Origin: Algibacter pacificus
GTDB taxonomy: Bacteria > Bacteroidota > Bacteroidia > Flavobacteriales > Flavobacteriaceae
DNA: 64,000 bases
Reading direction: 5' to 3'
Assembly: GCF_008033385.1 (NCBI RefSeq)
Contig: NZ_VOGY01000001.1
Span: 558,001-622,000, forward strand
Position numbers and translations under genes: made by a program. Positions 8,736 to 24,545 of the stretch are shown in pieces. Under the pieces are notes generated by a model that saw only the letters and a list, made by a program, of their open reading frames with translations, did no database searches and was not told the DNA's origin. Each line of letters begins with the position of its first letter. The first letter of the stretch is position 1.

Positions 8736-11579
8736 ATGTTAAAAAAACAATTTTTCATAACTATTTTGTCGTTTATAATATCGCATCAACTAGTTGCTCA
8801 AAAGCTTTCGTTCGAATCCCTTACTTGTGATTCGCAAACCAATCCTACTGCTATTGAAAGCAAACAACCCTCTTTTTCTTGGGTAGTGAAAGCTGGTGGT
8901 TTGAATAAATCGCAGTCTGCCTATCAGCTTTTAGTGGCTTCATCTATGGATAAACTAAATGAAAAAGATGCTGATTTATGGAATTCAAATAAAGTTTCCA
9001 GTAGCAAATCAGTATATGTGAAATATTCAGGCAAAGATTTGAAACCTACACAAAAGTATTATTGGAAAGTGAAAATTTGGGACGAAAAAGGTCAGGTTTC
9101 AGATTGGTCTTCGCTTGCAAGTTTCCAGATGGGTCTGATGGATACTTCTAATTGGGGAGATTCAAAATGGATTGGTCTTAATAAAGATACCAGAACTTCA
9201 CCACACCGATTAAGAAAATATCGAGTAGGTAGAATGAAAGAGCCAGAAATGGTAGCAGGACATGCGGCCGCTTATTTTAGAAATACATTTACGCCCAAAA
9301 GAAAAATTACAAATGCCCAGGCTTACATCTGTGGTTTAGGATATTATGAATGGTATATCAATGGGGAAAAAATAGGTGATCATGTACTAGATCCTGCACC
9401 TTCGAATTACGATAAGCAGGCCTATTATGTTAATTATGATGTAACAAAGGAGTTAAAGTCAGGGGAAAATGCTATTGGTATTGTTGTCGGGAATGGTTTT
9501 TACGGTCAGGATATTAGTTGGAGATGGAGAGGAGCTAAAAAAAACCATTCTTATGGTCAGCCATTGGTTCGCTTGTTAATCAAAGTGACTTATGATGATG
9601 GTAGTCAGGCAAATTTCTATACAGATGAGAAATGGAAAGAATCTACTGGCCCAATAGTGTTTAATAATGTTTACGGAGGAGATACCTATGATGCCCGTTA
9701 TGAAATACCCAATTGGAATAAAATAAATTTTAATGATGTCCAATGGGGGAAGGTCAAAGTGGTTTCGCCTGAAGTAAATAAAATTAGTGCACAACAATTT
9801 CCTCCTATTCGAAAATTAGAAGAACTAGAGCCTCAAAACGTTTTTAAAGGTACAGATGGTCATTGGGTTGTAGATTTTGGTCAAAATATAGCTGGTTGGG
9901 TCAAAATAAATGTAGAAGGTGAAAAAGGACAATTGATTGAAATTATCACCACCGAAGCCGTGACTCCAAATGGCAAAGATATTTTTCGGGGTACTACGGC
10001 CGGAAGCGCTAATGGAATGCCACAAGTCTTCAAATATATATGTAAAGGAGAAGGCGTGGAAACTTGGGAACCACAATTCAGTTACCACGGTTTTAGGTAT
10101 GCACAATTAAAAGGCATATCAACCAAGCCTGATGCGGCTATGATTAAAGCGATCTTGGTGGCTACTGATTTGCAAGAAAATGGAAGTTTTACTTGTTCTG
10201 AGCCTTTGTATAATCAAATGCACAGCGTTAGTAAATGGACCATTGTAGATAATATTCATGGGATTCCTGAGGATTGCCCGCACCGTGAAAAAAATGGTTG
10301 GCTAGGAGATGCACATGCTTATTGTGAGTATGCTCTATATAACTATGATATGCTGAACTTCTATAAAAAATATATGGAAGATATTCGAACTCAAATGATT
10401 CCTGTCCAAGCACACAATAATAAACAAGTTGTGCATAATGTTCCTACTATGATAGCACCTGGTAAAAGGACATCAGGTATTGCCAAATTAGATTGGGGCG
10501 TAGCAACGATGTATTTGCCTTGGTATAATTATTTGTATTATGGTGACGATTTAATCGTGAAAGCGTATTATGAAGAGATGAAAGATTTGACCAAATATTA
10601 TTTATCTTTTAAAGATGAAAAAGGAATTATACAAAACGGAATGGGGGATTGGTGTCCTCCTGCTTGGAACCGAAAAAAGAATCCAGGCGCTATGGAATGT
10701 GATCCTATTATCTCTGCAAATGCCTATTTTTATGATGTTTTGGGTATTATGGAGAAATTTGCTAAAATGAATAATGACCCAACTTTTGAGCAAAAAGTTA
10801 AACATGAAAAAGAAGAATTGTTTACCGCTTTTAATACTGAATTTTTACAAACGATTCCATCAACCCAGTTTAAATGGTACGGTAGTCAAACAGCAACGGT
10901 AATGGCTTTGCAATTTGGGATGGTTCCTGAGTCTGAAATTACTACTGTGGTAAATGGTTTAGAATATAACGTTAGTGTCATAAAAGGTGGGCATCATGCT
11001 ACAGGAATTCACGGTAATCGCTATATCTATTCTGTATTAGCAAAATATGGAAAAGCCAATTTGGCACATGAAATTTTAACGACTCCTATCTTTCCAAGTC
11101 AAACTTTTATAATGAATTTCGGTTTTACCACTTGGCCAGAACGTCAAATTGATTGGAATATAAAGCTTGAAGACAATGGTGGCTCTCAAAACCACCCTAT
11201 GCATAGTGGTTTTTCAGCTTATTTTTATGAGTCTTTAGGCGGAATAAAACCAATGTATACAGCTCCAGGTTTTAAAGAGTTTACGGTAGATCCAAAGTTT
11301 TCAAATGACATAACTTCTTCTAGTGTTACAGTACCAACACCTTATGGCAATATTCTTAATAGTTGGCATATAAATAATTCTAATTTTTCAATGAATTTGC
11401 AGGTGCCTTTTAATACAAAAGCAAAACTCGTACTATCCACAGAGGAACTCAAATCACTAAAAATAAACGGAGAAAAATGGAATAAATTCCAGAAAAAGAA
11501 TCAAACGAAGTTCGTTGATAAGTTTTTGGTGCTCGGGTCTGGAAACTATTCGGTTGAATACCAGAAAACTAAAAGCTAA
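8736..11579 (+). CDS. GH78 alpha-L-rhamnosidase (exported)
   Basis: Complete 947-residue GH78 enzyme with a cleavable signal peptide (MLKKQFFITILSFIISHQLVAQ). Domain order fits the family: N-terminal beta domain (about 20-135, FSWVV, SQSAYQLLVASS), rhamnosidase N domain (YICGLGYYEWYINGEKIGDHVLDPAPSNY region), concanavalin-like domain (WVVDFGQNIAGW), an (alpha/alpha)6 barrel and a C-terminal beta domain. The signature DCPHREKNGWLGD places D513, E518 and D525 with the same spacing as the catalytic and substrate residues D567, E572 and D579 of Bacillus RhaB. It should hydrolyse terminal alpha-L-rhamnose in the periplasm. A close paralogue lies at 33926-36790, differing in being a predicted lipoprotein. 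It heads a tight run of genes to 20362. Confidence 0.95.
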   Translation: MLKKQFFITILSFIISHQLVAQKLSFESLTCDSQTNPTAIESKQPSFSWVVKAGGLNKSQSAYQLLVASSMDKLNEKDADLWNSNKVSSSKSVYVKYSGKDLKPTQKYYWKVKIWDEKGQVSDWSSLASFQMGLMDTSNWGDSKWIGLNKDTRTSPHRLRKYRVGRMKEPEMVAGHAAAYFRNTFTPKRKITNAQAYICGLGYYEWYINGEKIGDHVLDPAPSNYDKQAYYVNYDVTKELKSGENAIGIVVGNGFYGQDISWRWRGAKKNHSYGQPLVRLLIKVTYDDGSQANFYTDEKWKESTGPIVFNNVYGGDTYDARYEIPNWNKINFNDVQWGKVKVVSPEVNKISAQQFPPIRKLEELEPQNVFKGTDGHWVVDFGQNIAGWVKINVEGEKGQLIEIITTEAVTPNGKDIFRGTTAGSANGMPQVFKYICKGEGVETWEPQFSYHGFRYAQLKGISTKPDAAMIKAILVATDLQENGSFTCSEPLYNQMHSVSKWTIVDNIHGIPEDCPHREKNGWLGDAHAYCEYALYNYDMLNFYKKYMEDIRTQMIPVQAHNNKQVVHNVPTMIAPGKRTSGIAKLDWGVATMYLPWYNYLYYGDDLIVKAYYEEMKDLTKYYLSFKDEKGIIQNGMGDWCPPAWNRKKNPGAMECDPIISANAYFYDVLGIMEKFAKMNNDPTFEQKVKHEKEELFTAFNTEFLQTIPSTQFKWYGSQTATVMALQFGMVPESEITTVVNGLEYNVSVIKGGHHATGIHGNRYIYSVLAKYGKANLAHEILTTPIFPSQTFIMNFGFTTWPERQIDWNIKLEDNGGSQNHPMHSGFSAYFYESLGGIKPMYTAPGFKEFTVDPKFSNDITSSSVTVPTPYGNILNSWHINNSNFSMNLQVPFNTKAKLVLSTEELKSLKINGEKWNKFQKKNQTKFVDKFLVLGSGNYSVEYQKTKS

Positions 11580-11627
11580 AAAAAACGGAAACCCGGTGTG
11601 GATTTAAAAAATAGAATTTTGAGCTTG

Positions 11628-17629
<6,002 letters not shown>

Positions 17630-17661
17630 TCACATTAAATTTAAAATCAGAAATTAAGCCA

Positions 17662-19122
17662 ATGTTAAGTCAAATTTCAAAATATTATTTAATATTAATT
17701 ACTGTTTTTGCCATCTTCTCTTGTAAAGAAAAACCTGAAGAACAAAATATAGAAAAAACCAAACCGAACTTACTGTTCATTTTTGCAGACCAATACCGTC
17801 AAGCCTCATTAGGGTTTTTAAAAGAAGATCCTGTGTATACACCTAATTTAGATCAATTAGCAAAAGAAGGTGTGTTTTTTTCTGAGGCTGTGGCAAATAA
17901 TCCATTGTGTAGTCCGTATCGAGCCATGCTAATGACGGGGCGATATTCTTTATCAACAGGAGTTGTAGAGAATTGTAATTCTCAAAGAACGGCTTTGGGG
18001 AATTATTTAAAGAAAGATGAAATTTGTTTTTCTGATGTTTTAGTGGAAAATGGTTACAGTGCAGGTTATGTGGGTAAATGGCATTTAGATGGCCCAGAAT
18101 CCACGCCACCCGATGTAAAACGGGTTTGGGATACCTGGTGCCCTCCAGATCGCAGACACGGATTTTCATTCTGGTATGCTTATGGAACGCATAACAGACA
18201 TAATAATCCGTATTACTGGACCACCGATGGCGGAGAAAATGATAAGGTATACACCAAACAATGGTCGGCTGAACATGAGGCAGATGTTATTATCGATTAT
18301 CTTAAAAATAATGAAAAGCAAAGAAAAGCAGACGAACCTTTTGCATTGTTTTGGTCTATAAATCCGCCACATACACCATTTAAGCAAGTGCCCGAACGCT
18401 ACAGAAAACGTTATGAAGGCATGACGCACAAAGAAGTACTAAATAGACCCAATGTGCAGTTTAATGACAACTACGATTTAAAACGAGGCGATCATGGTGT
18501 AGCGAAACGATTAGACCAAGCTACAGATTATTTTGCTTCTGTAAACGGAGTTGATGATCAAATAGGACGTGTGATTACAAAACTAAAAGAAGCCGGATTA
18601 TATGAAAATACTATCATTGTGTTTTCTGCAGATCATGGTGAAATGTTAGGAAGTCAAGGATTGATGCATAAAAACGTTTGGTTTAAAGAAGCTTATAAAA
18701 TTCCTTTGATTGTGCATTATCCTAAAAAAGTAAAACCAAAAAAGGATGATATTCTTTTAAGTGTGCCAGATTATATGCCTACAATTTTAGGTTTGATGGG
18801 ACTTGAAGACAAAATACCAGATGTGGTTGAAGGTGAAAATTATGCCGATTTATTTTTTGATAAACCCGTAAACCGCCCAGAAAAACAGTTGTATTTTGGT
18901 GGGAAAAGTTTTGCTTCAAAAGGCGATGCACGAGGTTTTAGAACTAAGGAGTACACGTATGCCGTGGTAAAACACGAGAGTGGAGAAAAATTCCACTACC
19001 TCTATAACGATGCTGAAGATCCATATCAAATGAAAAATATTTGGGGAGAAGACCCTGCTTTAGATAAAAAAATGAAAAAGGAGTTAGCTAAATTGTTAAC
19101 CTCTATGAACGATTCTTGGTAA
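17662..19122 (+). CDS. S1-family sulfatase lipoprotein with CSPYR active-site motif
   Basis: A 486-residue sulfatase with lipobox AIFSC near residue 21, so probably anchored in the periplasm. The N-terminal metal site reads NLLFIFADQYRQASLG and the maturation site LCSPYRAMLMTGRY places the formylglycine cysteine at C83. The usual serine of C-x-P-S-R is a tyrosine here; C-x-P-x-R still satisfies the formylglycine-generating enzyme core. Later motifs are GKWHLDG, SINPPHTPF and VFSADHGEMLGSQGLMHKNVWFKE. The ADQ(Y/Q)R plus DHGEMLGSQG combination occurs in the choline-sulfatase/N-sulfoglucosamine-like side of the family. Target sulfate unknown. It lies 32 bp after the LacZ-like gene and 10 bp before the enolase-superfamily gene. 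Confidence 0.9.
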   Translation: MLSQISKYYLILITVFAIFSCKEKPEEQNIEKTKPNLLFIFADQYRQASLGFLKEDPVYTPNLDQLAKEGVFFSEAVANNPLCSPYRAMLMTGRYSLSTGVVENCNSQRTALGNYLKKDEICFSDVLVENGYSAGYVGKWHLDGPESTPPDVKRVWDTWCPPDRRHGFSFWYAYGTHNRHNNPYYWTTDGGENDKVYTKQWSAEHEADVIIDYLKNNEKQRKADEPFALFWSINPPHTPFKQVPERYRKRYEGMTHKEVLNRPNVQFNDNYDLKRGDHGVAKRLDQATDYFASVNGVDDQIGRVITKLKEAGLYENTIIVFSADHGEMLGSQGLMHKNVWFKEAYKIPLIVHYPKKVKPKKDDILLSVPDYMPTILGLMGLEDKIPDVVEGENYADLFFDKPVNRPEKQLYFGGKSFASKGDARGFRTKEYTYAVVKHESGEKFHYLYNDAEDPYQMKNIWGEDPALDKKMKKELAKLLTSMNDSW

Positions 19123-19132
19123 AAAAAATATT

Positions 19133-20362
19133 ATGAAAACAAATAGACGCGATTTTATAAAAAGTATGTCAGCATTGGGTATTGTAGGTGCAGCATATCC
19201 TCTTTTATCTGCTTGTGCAAGTAAAAAAGGAAATGAATATTTAAACGAAAAGATTACAAAAATCGAAATATTTCGATACGATATTAATATACCTCGTTAT
19301 TTTTCTTGGGGAACTTGGCATAATCGTCAACATTTATTTATCAAAATATCATCGGGAGATTTTTATGGTTGGACAGAAACACCAGCTTCAAAAAATAATC
19401 CAGATTATAAACCTACAGATTGGGTAGAATATTTAAAGCAGTTTAAAGGGTTAACTTTAGGTGAAGCTCAAAAATTATTAGCATCAGAACAAGTATTAGG
19501 TTCAAAACGCTCTCTAAAAATGCTAGAGTCTTTAGATATGGCGCTTTTGGATGTATCAGGCCGATTGCAAAACAAATCTGCTGTTGAATTACTAGGTTTA
19601 ACAGGAACAAATCCAGTTCCGGGTTTGTATTGCATACTAGATAAAGACGAGAAAAAAGTTAGAGAAGAAGCTGAAAAAAGCATCGGACAGAATTTGGCGC
19701 ATCATATGAAGTTTAAGATGTATGGAGATGAAGCCGTCGATATGAAACTTCTCAAAACAATTCGAGATGTTTTGGGTGATAAAGCTGTAGTAATTTCAGA
19801 TGTAAATAAAGGCTATAAAAAATGGAAATCTTTAGACGAATTGAAAGGGATTTTAGATCGTTTTAGTGCTAATGGTTTAAATGCGATAGAAGATCCTGCA
19901 CATTTAAAAACAAAGGAATGGATACAATTGCAAGACATGGTGGGTGATTTAACCTTGATTCCAGATGCGCCCATGCGTCCTGCTTGGAAAGGCATCAACA
20001 CCATGCAAAAAGGTATGGGACACATTTACAATTTGCATCCTTCTACCATGGGAAGTTTAACCCATACAGCAAAATTAGCACATAAAGTAAAGGAAATAGG
20101 TGCAAAAGTAATGATAGGTGATGATAGTTTGGTTGGTCCAGCTTGTTCTGCGTGGCAACAAATAGCGATTGGCGTTGATGCCACTTGGGTAGAGGCGATT
20201 GAGAAAAAAGAAGATTCTAAATTGTATTTAGAGTGTTTGCAAAGTACAGCAACCAAAAAAGAAGCCAATGGTTATTATTCATTTGAACCAGAGCCTGGTT
20301 TTGGTGTAGAATTGGATGCCGATCGTTTAAAAAAAGTATGTGAATTATATATTGATATTTAG
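19133..20362 (+). CDS. Exported enolase-superfamily (mandelate racemase/muconate lactonizing-like) enzyme
   Basis: A 409-residue protein starting with a twin-arginine-like signal (NRRDFIKSMSALGIVGA) that ends in a lipobox LLSAC at residue 28, so it is predicted to be exported folded and lipid-anchored. The rest matches the mandelate racemase/muconate lactonizing branch of the enolase superfamily: a KxK pair K193/K195 in HMKFKM and metal ligands D223 (ISDVNKGY), E253 (AIEDP) and D278 (IPDAP), with a final barrel motif MIGDDSLVGPA. Such enzymes abstract a proton alpha to a carboxylate (racemases, epimerases, sugar-acid dehydratases). In a uronate-containing polymer locus it could act on a glucuronate, iduronate or unsaturated uronate residue. 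That is inference; periplasmic members are uncommon. Last gene of the run begun at 8736. Confidence 0.85.
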   Translation: MKTNRRDFIKSMSALGIVGAAYPLLSACASKKGNEYLNEKITKIEIFRYDINIPRYFSWGTWHNRQHLFIKISSGDFYGWTETPASKNNPDYKPTDWVEYLKQFKGLTLGEAQKLLASEQVLGSKRSLKMLESLDMALLDVSGRLQNKSAVELLGLTGTNPVPGLYCILDKDEKKVREEAEKSIGQNLAHHMKFKMYGDEAVDMKLLKTIRDVLGDKAVVISDVNKGYKKWKSLDELKGILDRFSANGLNAIEDPAHLKTKEWIQLQDMVGDLTLIPDAPMRPAWKGINTMQKGMGHIYNLHPSTMGSLTHTAKLAHKVKEIGAKVMIGDDSLVGPACSAWQQIAIGVDATWVEAIEKKEDSKLYLECLQSTATKKEANGYYSFEPEPGFGVELDADRLKKVCELYIDI

Positions 20363-20643
20363 ATAATACAAAATAGACAAAACATAAGAGTTTTGGCTTT
20401 AATTATTCTTGATTTGTTAACTAAAGAGTTATTAGAAAAAAATAAGAATTCAAAGTCAAATTTTAATTTGAAATCAATATTAAATTATTAATAGTTTATT
20501 AAAAGTGGGGATTTGCAAGTTTGTCAATGCATGATAGTACAGGATAACATTCTTTTTTTAATACACTTATTTTACATTAAAACCACTTAAAATCAGAGGG
20601 TATAGGTATTGAGAGTCTGGTTAAAATTTTAAAAAATAGAAAG
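20363..20643. other. Promoter region in front of the PL40-like lyase
   Basis: These 281 AT-rich bases separate two transcription units. They hold one copy of the locus operator (20530-20546) and a weak -7 box candidate TATTTTAC at 20568-20575. No coding sequence or strong hairpin was seen. Confidence 0.5.
20530..20575 (+). promoter_or_regulatory. Locus operator copy 1 with weak -7 box
   Basis: Direct repeat CATGATA (20530-20536) and CAGGATA (20540-20546), period 10 bp. A weak -7 candidate TATTTTAC starts 22 bp after the end of the repeat, matching 4 of 6 fixed positions of TAnnTTTG. It precedes the PL40-like lyase gene at 20644. Confidence 0.6.
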
Positions 20644-23600
20644 ATGAAAAACTATAAAGCTATTATAAAAATAAAAAAAAATATGCTTCTAGTGCTACTT
20701 TTGTCATTAGTAGCAATTAAAGGATTTTCGCAATCACTAGAACATCCAATAATATGTGTAACAGAAGCCGAAAGAACAGAATTATTAACGAAAATTAATA
20801 ATAATGCTTGGGCGCAAAGTATAGTAAATCAATTAAAAAATGAAGTCGATTCTAGAGTAAATACACATCAAACCAATCCTAATGCTATTTTTTCGGGGTT
20901 GTCAGATTTAGCAGCGAATGATGCACTCTCTGAATCTGCTGCCTCAGCAAAAAATGCTGAACATGGTGCGTTGTTAAGAATTGCTCAATATTCCGGGATG
21001 CTTTATTTTATTACTAAGGAAGAGAAATATGCACAGTTTACTTCAGATATTCTGGAGCACTATTTTGATAAAATATCCATAAGGACTCCAGAAACCACTG
21101 CTATATCAGGAAATTATTTTTACGACCCTCGTTCTACTTATCCATATTTAGCAATAGCCTACGATTTTGTTTACGATTTTTTAAAAAAGTCAGGAACCAA
21201 GGTTTATGATAGATCATCAGCTACTTATGTGGATTACAATCATGCAAAGGCGCAGAAAGCAATAAAAAATATTGCAGGTAATGCGCTAGGAGAGTATAAA
21301 GGCAGTGACAATAGAATTGGTAAAACCGTAAGTAATCATCCTGTATTAACCGCTACGGGTTCTCTATTTTCAATTCTTATGATTGAAGACGATACGGAAC
21401 GTGAACGTATGTTTAATGTGTTCTGGAATACAGGAACAAGGCGTCAAAACTCATTTACAAAAACCATATTACCAATGTTTGGGGAACAAGGCATTTGGCC
21501 AGAATCGACAAGTTATAGCTTTATGCCAAATATTTCTCTAATATTAAATATAGTAGATCGTATTAAACCAGAGTTGAATATTACAACAACCAATATAGAT
21601 ATATTTAACGGAAACTTTATATTCTCTAATTTAAGACACCCAAACAGACGTTTTGTACGTTTTGGAGATTCTAAGAGAGATAATGACGCTACAGCTGAAA
21701 ATTACAGGTATGCTTTGGATATTGCTACACGAAGAAATCTTTCAGAATTAAAACAGCGTTCTGAAGTAGCATTAAATCAAAATTACAAGGCCAATGGAGG
21801 TTATAATCCAACGTTGTCTAATAGTAGTTTTGAAAATTATTCTGGACTTGAACTATTCTGGGGGCACCAATTACCAACGGATATTACTGACGGTATCGAT
21901 TTTAAACCCACAGTGGTTGTGAAACATGCAGGCGTTGCTTTACAGCGTAATTACGTAGAAGCTAATAATAGTGAGTATGGTTTATGTGGTATTATAGGTG
22001 GTGCACACTATGTACATTCTCATGCTACAGGTATTAGCATGGAGTTATATGGTGCTGGATACATCATGGCGGCAAATGGCGGTATGCCAAAAACAGTACC
22101 CGAAAGAAAAATCCCTTTGCATACAGATTATTTTAGGTTATATGCAGGTAATAATACGGTAATAGTGAATGGTACTTCACATGGAAGACAATCAGGCTCT
22201 TGGGCTAGGGATGCTTACCTTTGGCAGAATACTACAGTAAATATTGCTGCTGAACCCAAACATCTTGAAGACCCAATAACTGATAATATTAGTTTCGCGA
22301 CACAGCTTTTAGAAGATAGGATTAATAATTGTGATCAGCAACGTACGTTAAGTACCATTAGAACGAGCCCAACAACGGCCTATTACTTAGATGTTTTTCG
22401 TTCTAAATCTTTATCCGAAAATAACTTCCATGACTATGTTTATCATAATCTAGGTGATGAAACACAAATCAGTCATTCAGATAACGAGACATTTACTTTC
22501 ACTGCAACCAATCGTTATAATACTAATATTGGTGACCCTGTAAACTCTCCAGGTTGGGAGTTTTTTGAAAACACTCAAGTGACTCCATCAACAAAAGCTA
22601 ATGTTAATGTGCGTTTTGATTTAAAGCAAAACAATAGATATATGCACATGATTATGCCTGGTGGTGTGGAGCGTGAGTACACCAAGGCACTTGCACCTCC
22701 AACACGTGAGGCAAGTAATGGATATATTAATAAGAAAACCCAAGTTATAGCAGTACGCCAGCAAGGAGAAGCTTGGGATAAACCTTTTATTAACATATTT
22801 GAACCTTCAAAAAACACAACGGCTTCGGTGAAAGATGTTATTAATATTTTTGATGGTGATAAAATTGTTGGTGTTCAGGTGATTTCAGAAGTAGGAAGTG
22901 CCAAAATTATTGATTTTATAATTTCTCAAGACCATGCATTGGCTGTATATGACAATCCGCTTTCAAAAATAAAATTTGAAGGTCGTTTTGCTATGATTCG
23001 AAAAAAAGAGATTGCGGGGAAAACAGAACTTAGTTTATATATAGGTGAAGGGAAAAGCTTAAGTTTTGAAGGTGAGGAACTTATTGCGGATAGTTCTGAT
23101 AAAGGATATAAAACAGTGAATTTTGACGGAATTTATCCTGAGTATGTACCAATAGGGTCAAGTCCTGTTACTGTACAAACATTAGGTGAAACCTGCGTAG
23201 ATAAAGGTAATGGGAAAATTGTTATAGAGGTTTTAGGAAATGAAGGTCATAAAGCGACATTAAATGGAGTTGATTATGATTTTACCAGTAATTTAACCAT
23301 TGAAAACTTAGTACCAGGGGTATATAATTTATGCGTAACAAAAAATGGTGGTAGTTTTGAGCAATGTTATGAATTAACTATTGAAGAGGCAGAATCACTT
23401 TTAGGAAAAATGGCTATTGTAAAAAATAAAGTAAATGTTGATATTGAGCAAGGTAGTGCTCCATATTCGCTTATTATAAATGACGAACTAATGCTAACTA
23501 CAAATGAAACTCATTTTGAAGCTAATGTAGTTCATGGTGATAGGGTTGAGGTTAAGAGTGCGGCAGAATGTCAAGGTTTATTATCTAAAAAAATTAACAT

Positions 23601-23841
23601 GTTGGAAGCTGTTAAAGCATATCCAAATCCAACAAAAGGAAGGTTCGATGTTTACCTTGCTACAAATAAAACACACGTTAATATAGAAGTTTATAATATT
23701 TATTCACAGCTGGTATCAACTAAAACATATGAAGTCATTGGCGGCAAAGTACATATAGATATTACAAACAAAGCACAAGGTGTTTATTTTGTTAAGGTTA
23801 AAGAGATGGAAGGCGTAATAATAAAAGTAATAAAACAATAA
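20644..23841 (+). CDS. Heparinase II/III-fold polysaccharide lyase, PL40-like (candidate ulvan lyase), T9SS-secreted
   Basis: A 1065-residue secreted protein. After a signal peptide ending KGFSQS comes an alpha/alpha-toroid (about 30-420; EHGALLRIAQYSGMLYF, YPYLAIAYDFVYDF, GEQGIWPESTSYSFMPN) and a central beta-sheet domain (about 420-840; GIIGGAHYVHSHATGISMEL, LHTDYFRLYAGNNTVIVNG), as in heparinase II/III-type lyases. The C-terminal ~80 residues (AYPNPTKGRFDVYL, NIYSQLVSTKTYEV, AQGVYFVKV) are a type IX secretion sorting domain. The closest family I can name is PL40, founded on an ulvan lyase from Formosa agariphila. Beta-elimination at a uronate next to rhamnose-3-sulfate is therefore the likely reaction. 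A locus operator copy lies about 100 bp upstream, and an FN3 lipoprotein gene follows after 2 bp. Confidence 0.85.
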   Translation: MKNYKAIIKIKKNMLLVLLLSLVAIKGFSQSLEHPIICVTEAERTELLTKINNNAWAQSIVNQLKNEVDSRVNTHQTNPNAIFSGLSDLAANDALSESAASAKNAEHGALLRIAQYSGMLYFITKEEKYAQFTSDILEHYFDKISIRTPETTAISGNYFYDPRSTYPYLAIAYDFVYDFLKKSGTKVYDRSSATYVDYNHAKAQKAIKNIAGNALGEYKGSDNRIGKTVSNHPVLTATGSLFSILMIEDDTERERMFNVFWNTGTRRQNSFTKTILPMFGEQGIWPESTSYSFMPNISLILNIVDRIKPELNITTTNIDIFNGNFIFSNLRHPNRRFVRFGDSKRDNDATAENYRYALDIATRRNLSELKQRSEVALNQNYKANGGYNPTLSNSSFENYSGLELFWGHQLPTDITDGIDFKPTVVVKHAGVALQRNYVEANNSEYGLCGIIGGAHYVHSHATGISMELYGAGYIMAANGGMPKTVPERKIPLHTDYFRLYAGNNTVIVNGTSHGRQSGSWARDAYLWQNTTVNIAAEPKHLEDPITDNISFATQLLEDRINNCDQQRTLSTIRTSPTTAYYLDVFRSKSLSENNFHDYVYHNLGDETQISHSDNETFTFTATNRYNTNIGDPVNSPGWEFFENTQVTPSTKANVNVRFDLKQNNRYMHMIMPGGVEREYTKALAPPTREASNGYINKKTQVIAVRQQGEAWDKPFINIFEPSKNTTASVKDVINIFDGDKIVGVQVISEVGSAKIIDFIISQDHALAVYDNPLSKIKFEGRFAMIRKKEIAGKTELSLYIGEGKSLSFEGEELIADSSDKGYKTVNFDGIYPEYVPIGSSPVTVQTLGETCVDKGNGKIVIEVLGNEGHKATLNGVDYDFTSNLTIENLVPGVYNLCVTKNGGSFEQCYELTIEEAESLLGKMAIVKNKVNVDIEQGSAPYSLIINDELMLTTNETHFEANVVHGDRVEVKSAAECQGLLSKKINMLEAVKAYPNPTKGRFDVYLATNKTHVNIEVYNIYSQLVSTKTYEVIGGKVHIDITNKAQGVYFVKVKEMEGVIIKVIKQ

Positions 23842-23843
23842 AG

Positions 23844-24545
23844 ATGAGAAATATATATTTAGTATTAATTTTAGGTTTAGTAATGTCTTGCGGAGGCGGT
23901 TCAGATGATAGTATTGAGCCAGAACCAGAAAAAGAAAATGAAGCGCCTTCTATGCCAGTAGGAGTGTACCCATTAAATAATACACTTTGTATTGATAATA
24001 ATGTGGTTTTTGAATGGGAGGCCGCTACCGATCCAGAAAATAATTCTTTGAGATATAAAATAGAGGTAGCAGAAAATAATTCTTTTTCGCCTTTAACGTT
24101 TAGTGAGACCTTGAATTCAACAACAAAAACAATAGTGCTTGAAAAAGGTAAAACCTTATATTGGCGTGTAAAAGCGATAGATAACAAAGCTGCTGAAAGC
24201 GCTTATTCAAGTGCGGCTCAATTCGTAGTTGAGGGGGAAGCTGTTTCAAATCATGCCCCTTTTGCTCCAGCTTTGGTGGCGCCAGAAATGAATTCAGAAA
24301 TTGATGGTTTAACGTGTACTTTAAGTTGGACGTCTTCAGACCCTGACGAGGGTGATTCCTTGAATTATGATGTTTATTTTGATACAGTAAATCCACCTGT
24401 ATCAAAAGTATCAGAAAATCAATCTTCTACAACTTTTGATATAGGTAGTTTATTAGCTGCAACAACATATTATTTTCGAGTAAATGTGAAAGATGATAAT
24501 GGCGGTACAACGATAGGGCAGGTTTGGAGTTTTAATACTAAATAA
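23844..24545 (+). CDS. Lipoprotein with two fibronectin-III-like domains
   Basis: A 233-residue lipoprotein: signal MRNIYLVLILGLVMSC with the cysteine followed by GGGSDD, an arrangement linked to surface export of Bacteroidota lipoproteins (known as LES, stated from the literature). Two FN3-like modules follow, about residues 35-130 (PVGVYPLNNTLC to YWRVKAIDN) and 138-233 (PALVAPEMNSE to YYFRVNVKDD), both with the W/Y pattern of these folds and no catalytic motif. It starts 2 bp after the lyase stop, so the two are co-expressed. It may be a surface glycan-binding protein or a docking partner for the secreted lyase. Function is not established. Confidence 0.8.
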   Translation: MRNIYLVLILGLVMSCGGGSDDSIEPEPEKENEAPSMPVGVYPLNNTLCIDNNVVFEWEAATDPENNSLRYKIEVAENNSFSPLTFSETLNSTTKTIVLEKGKTLYWRVKAIDNKAAESAYSSAAQFVVEGEAVSNHAPFAPALVAPEMNSEIDGLTCTLSWTSSDPDEGDSLNYDVYFDTVNPPVSKVSENQSSTTFDIGSLLAATTYYFRVNVKDDNGGTTIGQVWSFNTK

